From JBNJEM01 sp051745935 (GTDB lineage Bacteria; Planctomycetota; Planctomycetia; Pirellulales; Pirellulaceae), in assembly GCA_051745935.1 (NCBI GenBank), contig JBNJEM010000223.1, forward strand, positions 1 through 10,926: a DNA stretch of 10,926 nucleotides, written 5' to 3'. Below, one piece after another: positions 1 through 6,468 of this stretch (position 1 is the first letter of the stretch; the number at the start of each line of letters is the position of its first letter). The position numbers and the translations under genes were made by a program. The notes under the pieces are model-generated. The model ran no database searches. It was not told where the DNA came from and was given only the letters and a program-made list of their open reading frames with translations.

Positions 1-40
1 GTGAGATCTTCAAACAACCGCAAAAAGACATTTATGCGCT

Positions 41-79
41 GTAAAAGACGGGCCTGGAGACCCGTCCTACGCCGTCTTT
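41..79. repeat. REP-like hairpin with two competing stems
   Basis: GACGGG (47-52) pairs with CCCGTC (61-66) around an 8-nt loop, and the ends GTA (41-43) and TAC (68-70) are also complementary. A second, mutually exclusive stem is AAAGACGG (44-51) with CCGTCTTT (72-79). Read on the minus strand, the first hairpin is followed by TTTTAC, so it could terminate minus-strand transcription. The GGACGGGTCT...CCCGTC pattern resembles dispersed palindromes I recall from planctomycete-type genomes. Repeat status needs the whole genome. Confidence 0.5.
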
Positions 80-216
80 ATGCAACAATAGGGTTTACTA
101 TACCGGTGGCGGATGACTTTGTCCGCCGCGAGTCCGACCAAGGGCAGGACGGCTTGCGTCGAGCAGCGTTCACCCCGGACGGATCCGACCGCCTGAAGTG
201 AATTTCCCTGGTAGGG

Positions 217-252
217 CCGAGCCACCTCATTTGGCGGCCCCTCGAGGCTCGG
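217..252. repeat. Inverted repeat in malic enzyme leader
   Basis: CCGAGCC (217-223) is perfectly complementary to GGCTCGG (246-252), with a 22-nt spacer. It lies 50 bases before the malic enzyme start. It could be a leader hairpin or an operator. The only T-run (280-286) lies too far downstream for a canonical intrinsic terminator. Confidence 0.3.
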
Positions 253-301
253 AGGGCTTCAGCTGGCTAAATGAATAGGTTTTTTTCGAGGATCATTCAT
301 C

Positions 302-2011
302 ATGTGTGGCCATGACGATCAGGGCTATCAAAAAGTTCCCGTGCGCGGGGCGTCTCTGATCCAGAATCCGGTCTACAACAAGGACGCCGCGTTTTCCCAT
401 GAGGAGCGGGAGCGTCTGGGGTTACGGGGCTTGCTGCCGCCGCGCGAAGTGACCATCGAGGAGCAGATGGCATTGGAACTGGAGCATTTGCGAGCCAAGA
501 ATGACGATCTGGAAAAGTACATTGGCTTGGCGGCTCTGGAAGATCGCAATCAAACGCTTTTCTACCGTTTGCTGGTGGAAAACATGAGCGAGTTGTTGCC
601 CATCGTCTACACGCCGACCGTGGGACGCGCCTGTGAATGGTTTAGTCACATTTTTCGCCGCCCCCGAGGCGTGTGGCTCACGCCGGAGGATATTGACCGC
701 GTCCCGGAGGTACTTGGCAATGTGCCACAGGAGAGCATTCAGCTCATCGTGGCCACCGATAACGAGCGGATTCTGGGGCTGGGCGATCAAGGCGCGGGGG
801 GAATGGGCATCCCGATTGGCAAGTTGGCGCTTTACAGTGCCGGGGCGGGTATCCATCCGTCCCGGTGTTTGCCCATAAGCCTCGACGTGGGAACTGACAA
901 TGTGGGTTTGTTGAATGATCCCTATTATCTGGGCTGGCGCCATCCCCGGCTCCGCGGATCGGCTTACGACGAGTTTATTGAAGCGTTCGTGGAAGGCGTT
1001 AAGCGAGCGTTTCCCCGGGCGCTGCTGCAATGGGAGGATTTTCACAAGAACTTGGCTTTCATGATCCTGGATCGGTATCGTCAGCGTCTGCCGAGTTTCA
1101 ATGATGATATCCAGGGTACGGCGGGCGTGGCGCTGGCGGGAGTCTTCGGCGCGATTCGCATCACCGGCGCTCGGATTTCCCAACAGCGCATTCTCTATGC
1201 CGGCGCCGGGGCCGCCGGTACGGGCATAGCTCGACTCGTCCGTACCGCCATGGCCGAGGAATGTTCGGATCATCAAAGAATTCTGGAAAGCCAGGTATTC
1301 GCGGATCGACACGGTCTGCTCCACCAGGGGCGGTCCATTGAGGACCCCCACAAAATCGAGTTCGCGTTGAATGAAACGGCGTACCGGACGTACGGATTCT
1401 CGCCCGAGGATCGGGCGAATGGCAACCACCAGTTGCTGGATATCGTTCGCCACGTGAAGCCAACCGTGTTGATTGGAACCACGACCCAGGCCGGTTATTT
1501 TTGTGAACCGGTCGTGCGAGAGATGGCTCGTCATGTGGAGCGGCCGATTATCATGCCACTTAGCAATCCAACTTCAAAGTCCGAATGCACGCCCCGGCAA
1601 GCCATTGAATGGACGGAGGGGCGCGCGATTGTCGCCACCGGTAGTCCATTTGAACCAGTCCAATACCAGGGCAAGACGCACATTTTCGGACAGGCCAACA
1701 ACGTGTTTATTTTCCCAGGGGTCGGCTTGGGATGCATCTTGGCCGAAGCACATCAAGTCACCGATAGTATGTTTCTGGCGGCCGCCAAGACGTTGGCCGG
1801 TTGCGTGGACCAAGAGCGGCTCGATGCCGGAGCCGTTTATCCATGTCAATCAAAGCTGCGTTATGCCAGCGCCAGAATTGCCGCGGCCGTGATCCGGCAG
1901 GCCCGGAGCGAAGGGGTCGGGCGGCTGCTGCGTGATGAAAACATCGAACCGCTGGTCGAACGCTCGATGTGGTTTCCGGAATATAGACCATACGTGTTTC
2001 ATCCAAGTTAA
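302..2011 (+). CDS. maeA: NAD-dependent malic enzyme
   Basis: This gene encodes a cytosolic oxidative malate decarboxylase (malate + NAD(P)+ to pyruvate + CO2 + NAD(P)H). The 569 residues match the usual 540-570 aa of the long, eukaryote/MaeA-like class. The N-terminal malic domain spans about 70-260. Visible motifs are YTPTVG at 103-108 (catalytic Tyr103), ILGLGDQGAGGMGIPIGK at 157-174 (catalytic Lys174), EDFHK at 246-250 and NDDIQGTAG at 267-275, where the acidic residues match the divalent-metal ligands of the family. The NAD-binding Rossmann fold begins at about 278, with GAGAAGTG at 301-308. SNPTSKSEC follows in the C-terminal half. The ATG at 302 has GAGGA nine bases upstream, and the N-terminus (NPVYNKDAAFSHEER) aligns with family N-termini. 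The gene stands alone on the plus strand. NAD preference is inferred from class, since no cofactor-discriminating residue was checked. Confidence 0.96.
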   Translation: MCGHDDQGYQKVPVRGASLIQNPVYNKDAAFSHEERERLGLRGLLPPREVTIEEQMALELEHLRAKNDDLEKYIGLAALEDRNQTLFYRLLVENMSELLPIVYTPTVGRACEWFSHIFRRPRGVWLTPEDIDRVPEVLGNVPQESIQLIVATDNERILGLGDQGAGGMGIPIGKLALYSAGAGIHPSRCLPISLDVGTDNVGLLNDPYYLGWRHPRLRGSAYDEFIEAFVEGVKRAFPRALLQWEDFHKNLAFMILDRYRQRLPSFNDDIQGTAGVALAGVFGAIRITGARISQQRILYAGAGAAGTGIARLVRTAMAEECSDHQRILESQVFADRHGLLHQGRSIEDPHKIEFALNETAYRTYGFSPEDRANGNHQLLDIVRHVKPTVLIGTTTQAGYFCEPVVREMARHVERPIIMPLSNPTSKSECTPRQAIEWTEGRAIVATGSPFEPVQYQGKTHIFGQANNVFIFPGVGLGCILAEAHQVTDSMFLAAAKTLAGCVDQERLDAGAVYPCQSKLRYASARIAAAVIRQARSEGVGRLLRDENIEPLVERSMWFPEYRPYVFHPS

Positions 2012-2129
2012 TTCGCCGCCCTGTCCTGGCGAGGATGGATTGTCTCGACCATATGGCGGGTGCTTGGTGGTCCTAGGCTGGGATGGCGAAAAACTTTAGG
2101 TCCTTGTAGCCCGTTTTGTTTCGCCTTGC

Positions 2130-2155
2130 GTCCTTGCCCGCGTCGAATCAAGGAC
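2130..2155. repeat. Perfect 7-bp hairpin
   Basis: GTCCTTG (2130-2136) pairs with CAAGGAC (2149-2155) around a 12-nt loop. The right arm overlaps the first unit of the neighbouring 9-bp array. The octamer AGGTCCTT at 2098-2105 is also the reverse complement of AAGGACCT at 2150-2157, so alternative folds exist. There is no T-run, so this is not an obvious terminator. Confidence 0.4.
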
Positions 2156-2185
2156 CTCAGGGACTGAAAGGACCAAAGGGAACAC
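2150..2185. repeat. Degenerate 9-bp tandem array, four units
   Basis: Four consecutive 9-mers read AAGGACCTC, AGGGACTGA, AAGGACCAA and AGGGAACAC, consensus ARGGACYNN (the last unit is the weakest). On the opposite strand this is a GTCCYT-type array. The divergence suggests an old array or one that keeps mutating. Confidence 0.45.
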
Positions 2186-2236
2186 GGCGCACCGGGCTCA
2201 CGCGTGAGAAAAGCCGCGCGGCATCTTCCGTTTCTT

Positions 2237-2266
2237 CATCCGTGGGTCCGTACTGCCATCCGTGGG
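2237..2266. repeat. Direct repeat CATCCGTGGG, period 20
   Basis: CATCCGTGGG occurs at 2237-2246 and again at 2257-2266, each followed by a pyrimidine-C (TC or CC). It resembles the CATCCGTG-type dispersed motifs that I recall between genes in several environmental bacterial genomes. No function is assigned. Confidence 0.35.
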
Positions 2267-2404
2267 CCTATCATGGCACCTGGAGCACCGTTAATGATCG
2301 TCACGGCGTGGGTGGGGCGACGTCCAGTTTTTGAAACGAGGACGCGCAACAAATGCTGTAAGCCTACTCGCGATAGTTTACCCAATTTCCGGGATTTTGG
2401 CCAG

Positions 2405-2421
2405 CCCAGGCTTGTCCTGGG
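2405..2421. repeat. REP-like hairpin with CTTGT loop
   Basis: CCCAGG (2405-2410), loop CTTGT, CCTGGG (2416-2421) form a perfect 6-bp stem. The same loop and general layout recur in the REP arms at 9291-9313 and 9383-9405, where the stem is CCACGG/CCGTGG. This suggests related REP families or convergent selection for the same loop. Confidence 0.4.
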
Positions 2422-2553
2422 GATGATTACGTTCGTTGCTAAAGTTGTCAGCCAGCGTTTGTTTTCACGCGCTCGTTTAGACCCGGCGTCCCGTCCTCTT
2501 TAGCCGTCAAACGTTCACTGCTTCCATCCCACGGTCACGCAAGGCACCTGGAA

Positions 2554-4542
2554 CTAGCGGGGGACGATCCGCATTGCCTGGCCGCGGTTGGGAGCGAGTT
2601 CAAGATCGAATGTACAACTGGCCCGCACCGGCCTCCGCTCTATACGCACGTGGGTTCGTGTTTCCATACTGGGGTCGTGGCGGTAGATATGTGCCCGGTA
2701 TTCGCGGTTCGCATCGAGAAAATCAAGCGAGAGCTTGAGCGAGCGTTGTTCAGGGCCATTCATGGCGCCGACGAACCACGTGTCCCCGCTGCGGCGAGCC
2801 ATGACGGCGTAGCGACCGATCGCGCCATGCAAGACGCGGGTTTCATCCCACACCGTGGGAACCTGTCCAAAAAACTCAAGTTCCGGTTCCTCGCCAATGA
2901 TCCCCTTGCCCTTGCCCGCGCCCCCTTTGGTTCCTGGTGAGCCAGCGGGGCGATCATACCAGTAGAGGAACTGTAACGGGCTGTAGATGCAAACCGCCTT
3001 GGCCAACTGGTAGGCATGACAAGCATTTCGGTCGACCCGCTCGTTAAAATAGCAAATGGTATTGTCGCCGGCCCCCGCCACCATGCGAGTGAACAGGATG
3101 GTCAGCGTCTGCTCATTCGTGGGAGAGGTTTCATCGCCGCCAATACCCTCTTGCGTCATCAGGTTGGGATAGGTGCGCGAATAGCCGGTGGGGCGGTATT
3201 CATCGTGTATGTCGACCATTAGCTGATGTTCCGCTGCTTTGCGGACGGCGGCGTGCAGCCAAGTGGTCCACTGCTGTGATCCGACTTTGACGAATCCGTA
3301 CTTGACGCCTTTGATCCCCCATGTCTGATACAATGGCAGGATCTCGTCCAACTGTCTTTCCAATGCGCGACGGTTCACGTAAACGAGAATCCCAATTCCT
3401 TTCTTGTCCGCGTAGCGAATCACTTCGTGAAGGTCGAGCGGCCCGGGCGAACGTTTCGGATCAACACTCACGGTGGTGGCATCCGAGGTTTCATCGTTCT
3501 CGTGACCATACCATCCGGCGTCAAATTCAACATACTGCAAACCATTATCCACCGCGAAATCGACACAAGCCTTGCCGCCCGTTGTTGTCAGAGTCACCTC
3601 GCGGATCACCTTGCCCGGCTTGATCCAGGATGTATCGTCGATGGCAACAGGATCGTTCAAATTCAGAATAATGTCATTGTTTTCCAGTAATTCTCCCGGG
3701 GAATCGGCAACCATGATCACCCGCCAGGGTGAGCGAAACGGAAGATCGCGGACCGCGGTTCCGCTCAAGTCGCTCACCAACGCATGTTGCTGGCCTTTGA
3801 GTGGCGCTAATTTCATGCGGGCAAAATCGACTAGACGCGCTTCTGCTATGGCCAGATAAAGTCCCTCGTCATCCCGCAGCACCAAGGGACGTTCACAGCC
3901 CGCACGGAGTTTTCCGATTCGCGTCTTCTCGTAGACGCCTTGCGCCGAATAGACAGCCCATGTCCGCCAGTCTCCATCAAAGCGGAACTCCGTCCGTTCC
4001 CGTTGAACCTCCAGCGTCTCCACCTCTTCCCAGGCGGGGATTTGATAACAGATCGCCACCCCCGTGTTGTAAACCCGCAGGGTTACCACGAGTTTCAGGC
4101 CCGGTATGCGGGTGGAGCGCAGCGTGATTCGGGCTTGACGGTGATGGTCCCGGATCGTACTCCGTTCCCCATATACCGGTTGCCAGGTTGAATCATGTCC
4201 GGTCCGCTTTACCGACCCTGGTGTGAAGCCTTCAGAGAGAGCGGTGCTGTTGAGCCGCGGGTCGTCTATAACCATGCCTAGCCGGGAGGGTTGAACAATG
4301 GTTTTGCCGTCTCGGACAACGCGGTAACAGGGCACTCCACTCACGTCGTCGATGTCGCGAACTTCCAGCACGCACTGCAGTCTTCCATCCGGCGACGCTA
4401 CGGGTACTGGCCGCGCCGAAACGGACAGGGCGGGCAAGCTCATGAGCACCAACCAGAACAGGGAACTGGGAGGATACTTGCCGCAGGATAGGCGGAATGG
4501 GAAAGATTCGCGAAGGGAGAGGATGTTTGCAGTAACACGCAT
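2554..4542 (-). CDS. Secreted glycoside hydrolase family 97 (alpha-glucosidase/galactosidase type)
   Basis: The 662-aa protein starts at ATG 4542, preceded by AAAGGA eight bases upstream; the frame stays open further upstream but without support. A long basic n-region is followed by hydrophobic SSLFWLVLMSLPALSVSA (about 26-43), an export signal probably cut after SVSA. The N-terminal beta-sandwich spans roughly 45-300, the TIM barrel 300-560 and the C-terminal beta-sandwich 560-660. Family signatures are FDAGWYG (340-346), GIKGVKYGFVKVG (409-421), DIHDEYRPTG (444-453), SRTYPNLMTQEG (455-466) and FFGQVPTVWDET (557-568). From remembered alignments, retaining members carry Asp two residues after GVK; here it is Gly (GVKYGF), as in inverting SusB-like enzymes. 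The Glu of SusB-type HEAVRPTG appears as Asp447, with Glu448 beside it. Glu465 and Glu471 (GGDE) keep the expected +18 and +24 spacing from that site. A Gly/Lys-rich insert sits at 536-552. Substrate is not determinable. Confidence 0.93.
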   Translation of the reverse strand: MRVTANILSLRESFPFRLSCGKYPPSSLFWLVLMSLPALSVSARPVPVASPDGRLQCVLEVRDIDDVSGVPCYRVVRDGKTIVQPSRLGMVIDDPRLNSTALSEGFTPGSVKRTGHDSTWQPVYGERSTIRDHHRQARITLRSTRIPGLKLVVTLRVYNTGVAICYQIPAWEEVETLEVQRERTEFRFDGDWRTWAVYSAQGVYEKTRIGKLRAGCERPLVLRDDEGLYLAIAEARLVDFARMKLAPLKGQQHALVSDLSGTAVRDLPFRSPWRVIMVADSPGELLENNDIILNLNDPVAIDDTSWIKPGKVIREVTLTTTGGKACVDFAVDNGLQYVEFDAGWYGHENDETSDATTVSVDPKRSPGPLDLHEVIRYADKKGIGILVYVNRRALERQLDEILPLYQTWGIKGVKYGFVKVGSQQWTTWLHAAVRKAAEHQLMVDIHDEYRPTGYSRTYPNLMTQEGIGGDETSPTNEQTLTILFTRMVAGAGDNTICYFNERVDRNACHAYQLAKAVCIYSPLQFLYWYDRPAGSPGTKGGAGKGKGIIGEEPELEFFGQVPTVWDETRVLHGAIGRYAVMARRSGDTWFVGAMNGPEQRSLKLSLDFLDANREYRAHIYRHDPSMETRTHVRIERRPVRASCTFDLELAPNRGQAMRIVPR

Positions 4543-4712
4543 GTGACATGTCCTTTTGACTAAGACCCCATAACAAAACCATGCCGATGTTCCGTAATCC
4601 AAGGGGTTTTGGAAGCGATCGCTCGGTTTTGTCACGGGCTGTAAAAAGAAGAAATCGGGATGGTCTAATCCGCGCGGTTTACCGGAAAAAACGTCGCGTT
4701 CTCCATTTTTGG
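4543..4712. other. Gap between ADH and GH97 genes
   Basis: This 170-nt spacer separates the ADH stop (TAA, 4713-4715) from the GH97 start on the same strand. It holds the palindrome GCGATCGC near 4616 and an A-tract, but no clear intrinsic terminator or promoter. GH97 could be read through from the ABM-ADH unit or have its own promoter here. Confidence 0.35.
4551..4556 (-). promoter_or_regulatory. Ribosome binding site deciding the GH97 start
   Basis: On the minus strand AAAGGA is followed eight bases later by ATG at 4542. This supports a 662-aa product and argues against extending the reading frame up to 4635, where the added residues have no signal-peptide or domain character. Confidence 0.6.
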
Positions 4713-5867
4713 TTACAGGGCTCGAGACAGCACGTCGCGCAGCTCTTCGTCCCGCAATTCAATGGGGTTTCCCTTCATGCTGCTGGCGCGGGATGCTTTC
4801 TCGATCAGCTCGGGAAAATGGGATTCGGTGAGGCCGTGGGCGCCGAGCGAAGGGATGCTTAATTGCTGGCAAAGCTGTTCGAGCCAGGCTGCACCATCCG
4901 CTGGGGTGGCGGTTTCCGACCGCGTCAACAAACGGGCCACTTCCTGGTAGCGACGCAGAGACTCGCTCTCTGGCTGCCGTTGCCGGAGCGCTTGCACGTT
5001 GACGGCCATGACGTGAGGGAGCAACGCCGCGCAGGCGGCGCCGTGTGGGGCGGGAAACATGCCGCCCAGTGGTCCGGCAATGCCGTGGACCGCTCCGAGT
5101 TTGGCGTTTGCCAGTGCCAGTCCACCGAACAGGCTGGCAAGCGCCATGTTCTCGCGAGCCGCCGCGTCATCACCGTCTTGGAACGCGGGCAACAGCGAGT
5201 TGGCCAAGCGTGTTAATCCTTCCCGGCAAAACGCGTCGGTCATGGGATTGGCTTTGCGTGAAACAAACGGTTCCAGCAGTTGCGCGAGGGCGTCCAGGCC
5301 GGTACTGGCCGTGATGCTCGGCGGCAGACCGTGGGTCAATCGTGAGTCCACGACGGCCAGCCGGGGCAGCATCAGCGGACTGCGCAGGCTGACCTTGACT
5401 CGATGCTCGGGCGAGGCCAGTACGGCGTTCCGCGTCACCTCCGCTCCCGTTCCCGCGGTGGTGGGGATCGCGATATACGGCGCGGCCGGGGCGGTGAGTG
5501 GTTTGCCTCGCCCAATGACTTCCAGGTAATCGAGTGGTTCACCGCCGTTGGTCAGCAACGCGGCGATGGCTTTCCCGGCATCCAACACGCTTCCGCCGCC
5601 GAATCCAATGACCAGGTCGCAATGTTCTTCTCGTGCCTGGCATACGCCGGTTCCCACCGTGTCGATGGTTGGTTCCGCGTCAACGCCGTATGAGGCGACA
5701 TGCAAGCCACCGGCAGTCAGCTGTTCGCGCAGCGGCCGTGCCCGCCGCGGGTTGGCGCCGGTTACCAGCAACACCCGCCGCCCCATTTCCGCGGCGGCGG
5801 CGGGCACGTCCTCGCAAGTGCCCTTTCCAAATACGATCCGCGTGGCGGTGGCGAACTCAAATCGCAT
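4713..5867 (-). CDS. Iron-containing alcohol dehydrogenase family protein
   Basis: This is a cytosolic NAD(P)-dependent group III (Fe-ADH / maleylacetate reductase superfamily) oxidoreductase of 384 aa, the usual length. The N-terminal nucleotide-binding domain spans about 1-180, with GFGGGSVLDAGKA at 88-100 and IPTTAGTGAEVT at 134-145. The C-terminal helical metal domain follows. Aligning to FucO (Asp196, His200, His263, His277), the four metal-ligand positions read Asp192, Gln196, His261 and His275. The usual second-position His is Gln (GLDALAQ), and the extra His of HxxxH is Gly (HGIAG). The start at ATG 5867 has GGGAG seven bases upstream and aligns with family N-termini (FEFATATRIVFGKG). 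It overlaps the ABM gene by 11 nt, so co-translation is likely. The substrate is unknown. Alcohol dehydrogenase, lactaldehyde reductase and maleylacetate reductase activities are all possible, and the altered ligand set argues against assigning a classical one. Confidence 0.9.
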   Translation of the reverse strand: MRFEFATATRIVFGKGTCEDVPAAAAEMGRRVLLVTGANPRRARPLREQLTAGGLHVASYGVDAEPTIDTVGTGVCQAREEHCDLVIGFGGGSVLDAGKAIAALLTNGGEPLDYLEVIGRGKPLTAPAAPYIAIPTTAGTGAEVTRNAVLASPEHRVKVSLRSPLMLPRLAVVDSRLTHGLPPSITASTGLDALAQLLEPFVSRKANPMTDAFCREGLTRLANSLLPAFQDGDDAAARENMALASLFGGLALANAKLGAVHGIAGPLGGMFPAPHGAACAALLPHVMAVNVQALRQRQPESESLRRYQEVARLLTRSETATPADGAAWLEQLCQQLSIPSLGAHGLTESHFPELIEKASRASSMKGNPIELRDEELRDVLSRAL

Positions 5868-6180
5868 CGGGCATCTCCCACCCTGGTTCTGGAGGGAACA
5901 CATTGGAGAATTTCACGCTCGAGCGTGGCTCGGCCATCATCTCGGCAACCGTGTCTCGCCATTTCGCGTAATGGGCCGTTTCCTTGTGCCGCGCCGGATC
6001 CTCCGCCGTTCGGTAGACTTCAACCAAGACAAAACGCGTGGGGTCGTCGTTCTGTTGGATCACGTCAAAGCGGGCGATTCCCGGTTCCTTTATGCTTTCC
6101 GTGGCGTTGTCCAGACTGGCCCGACGAAACCCATCCACGCATTCCGGTTTCACATGCACGTGCACATGCACTACAAGCAT
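5857..6180 (-). CDS. ABM-domain protein, LsrG / putative quinol monooxygenase-like
   Basis: This 107-aa protein is a single antibiotic-biosynthesis-monooxygenase (dimeric alpha+beta barrel) domain, the usual length for YgiN/LsrG relatives. From memory, its plan follows LsrG: first strand VHVHVHVKPE (4-13), then a helix, EPGIARFDVIQ (32-42), RFVLVEVYRT (49-58), the conserved HKETAHY (65-71) and KFSNVFP (90-96). Members act as quinol monooxygenases, haem-degrading enzymes or, for LsrG, an isomerase of phosphorylated autoinducer-2 breakdown products, so the substrate cannot be read from sequence. No lsr genes are nearby. The start has AAGGAG (6189-6194) eight bases upstream. The stop TGA (5857-5859) lies inside the beginning of the ADH gene (11-nt overlap), which points to functional pairing with the dehydrogenase. 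The tail PPEPGWEMPDAI is disordered-looking and may exist because of that overlap. Confidence 0.85.
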   Translation of the reverse strand: MLVVHVHVHVKPECVDGFRRASLDNATESIKEPGIARFDVIQQNDDPTRFVLVEVYRTAEDPARHKETAHYAKWRDTVAEMMAEPRSSVKFSNVFPPEPGWEMPDAI

Positions 6181-6188
6181 GATCTTTT

Positions 6189-6194
6189 CTCCTT
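6189..6194 (-). promoter_or_regulatory. Ribosome binding site of the ABM gene
   Basis: On the minus strand AAGGAG lies in an A/G-rich tract, eight bases from the ATG at 6180. It is the strongest Shine-Dalgarno site of the minus-strand unit and would drive entry into the coupled ABM-ADH pair. Confidence 0.6.
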
Positions 6195-6265
6195 TTCTTT
6201 CAGGGCGAACCGTGGCGGCGGCCAGGGAGGCCGCGGCGAAACGGGCCGCCCCGCGCCACGGCGGG

Positions 6266-6291
6266 CTGAATCGGCTTCAGGAGCCGTTCAG
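6266..6291. repeat. Strong hairpin in divergent promoter region
   Basis: CTGAATCGGCT (6266-6276), loop TCAGG, AGCCGTTCAG (6282-6291) form a 10-bp stem with a single bulged T. It sits about 85 bases upstream of the ABM start, either in that gene's leader or promoter, or as another REP-like element. There is no adjacent T-run on either strand, so intrinsic termination is unlikely. Confidence 0.45.
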
Positions 6292-6455
6292 TGTAAATGA
6301 CCGAGCGTGATTATGAAACATGGACGGAGTCCGATCGGCCCTGCTCGCAACCGCCCAGCCCATGCCGCTTTTCCCGAGGGGCGCCAGTCTGTAGAATATC
6401 GACTTGCGTTCGTTTTATCGCGAAGTGTTGCGAAGAGCTAGGAATCCTTGCCCGC

Positions 6456-6461
6456 AGGAGG
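6456..6461 (+). promoter_or_regulatory. Shine-Dalgarno site deciding the SNF2 gene start
   Basis: The perfect AGGAGG ends one base before an in-frame ATG (6463), too close to serve it. It is seven bases before GTG 6469 and ten before GTG 6472. GTG 6469 is therefore the most likely start. An upstream in-frame TTG (6448) lies before the site and has only a weak AGGA of its own. Confidence 0.55.
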
Positions 6462-6468
6462 CATGACC

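Larger units (their letters stand above)
1..301. other. Left-edge intergenic region and malic enzyme leader
   Basis: I see no supported gene here. A plus-strand frame is open from base 1 to 201, but it runs through a palindrome, has arginine-rich composition and matches no family I know. The region holds a REP-like hairpin (41-70), a 7-bp inverted repeat (217-223 with 246-252), a run of seven T at 280-286 and the malic enzyme ribosome binding site GAGGA (288-292). The promoter of the malic enzyme gene presumably lies here, but I cannot place -35/-10 boxes with confidence. Confidence 0.5.
2012..2553. other. Repeat-bearing intergenic region between convergent genes
   Basis: The 3' ends of the malic enzyme (+) and GH97 (-) genes converge here across about 540 bases. 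Short frames of 72 and 99 codons exist on the plus strand, but they have no recognisable motif or good ribosome binding site and cross repeats. The region carries a 9-bp tandem purine-rich array (2150-2185), a hairpin (2130-2155), a 10-bp direct repeat (2237-2266) and a CTTGT-loop hairpin (2405-2421). No canonical stem-plus-T-run terminator is visible for either gene. A weak CGCC/GGCG stem lies just after the malic enzyme stop. Confidence 0.5.
6181..6468. other. Divergent intergenic region ABM / SNF2
   Basis: Promoters for the minus-strand ABM-ADH unit and the plus-strand SNF2 gene should lie here. A possible plus-strand sigma70-like pair is TTTTCC (6369-6374), 17 bp, TAGAAT (6392-6397); the -35 match is poor and this is weak. 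A strong hairpin lies at 6266-6291. The segment before it (about 6208-6266) is GC-rich. I see no gene; the short frames have no family features. Confidence 0.35.

Noticed and set aside
1..201. 66-codon plus-strand frame ending in LRRAAFTPDGSDRLK, which faintly resembles a WD40 blade start
   Set aside because: Only one short motif matches, the frame crosses the 41-70 palindrome, and composition is arginine-rich with no second WD40 feature. Not enough for a gene or remnant.
422..1534. 370-codon minus-strand frame
   Set aside because: It lies wholly antisense to the malic enzyme gene, whose motifs are unambiguous. The antisense peptide shows no family motif and the frame is a by-product of GC-rich codon use.
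4543..4635. N-terminal extension of the GH97 reading frame
   Set aside because: The extra 31 residues precede a well-placed AAAGGA site and ATG 4542 and do not resemble a signal peptide.
5857..6180. Quorum-sensing (AI-2) degradation locus based on LsrG likeness
   Set aside because: No lsrK, lsrF, lsrR or transporter genes are nearby, and ABM-domain proteins have diverse substrates.
5548..6300. 250-codon plus-strand frame across the ADH and ABM genes
   Set aside because: It is antisense to two well-supported genes, and the peptide is Arg/Pro/Ser-rich without recognisable features.
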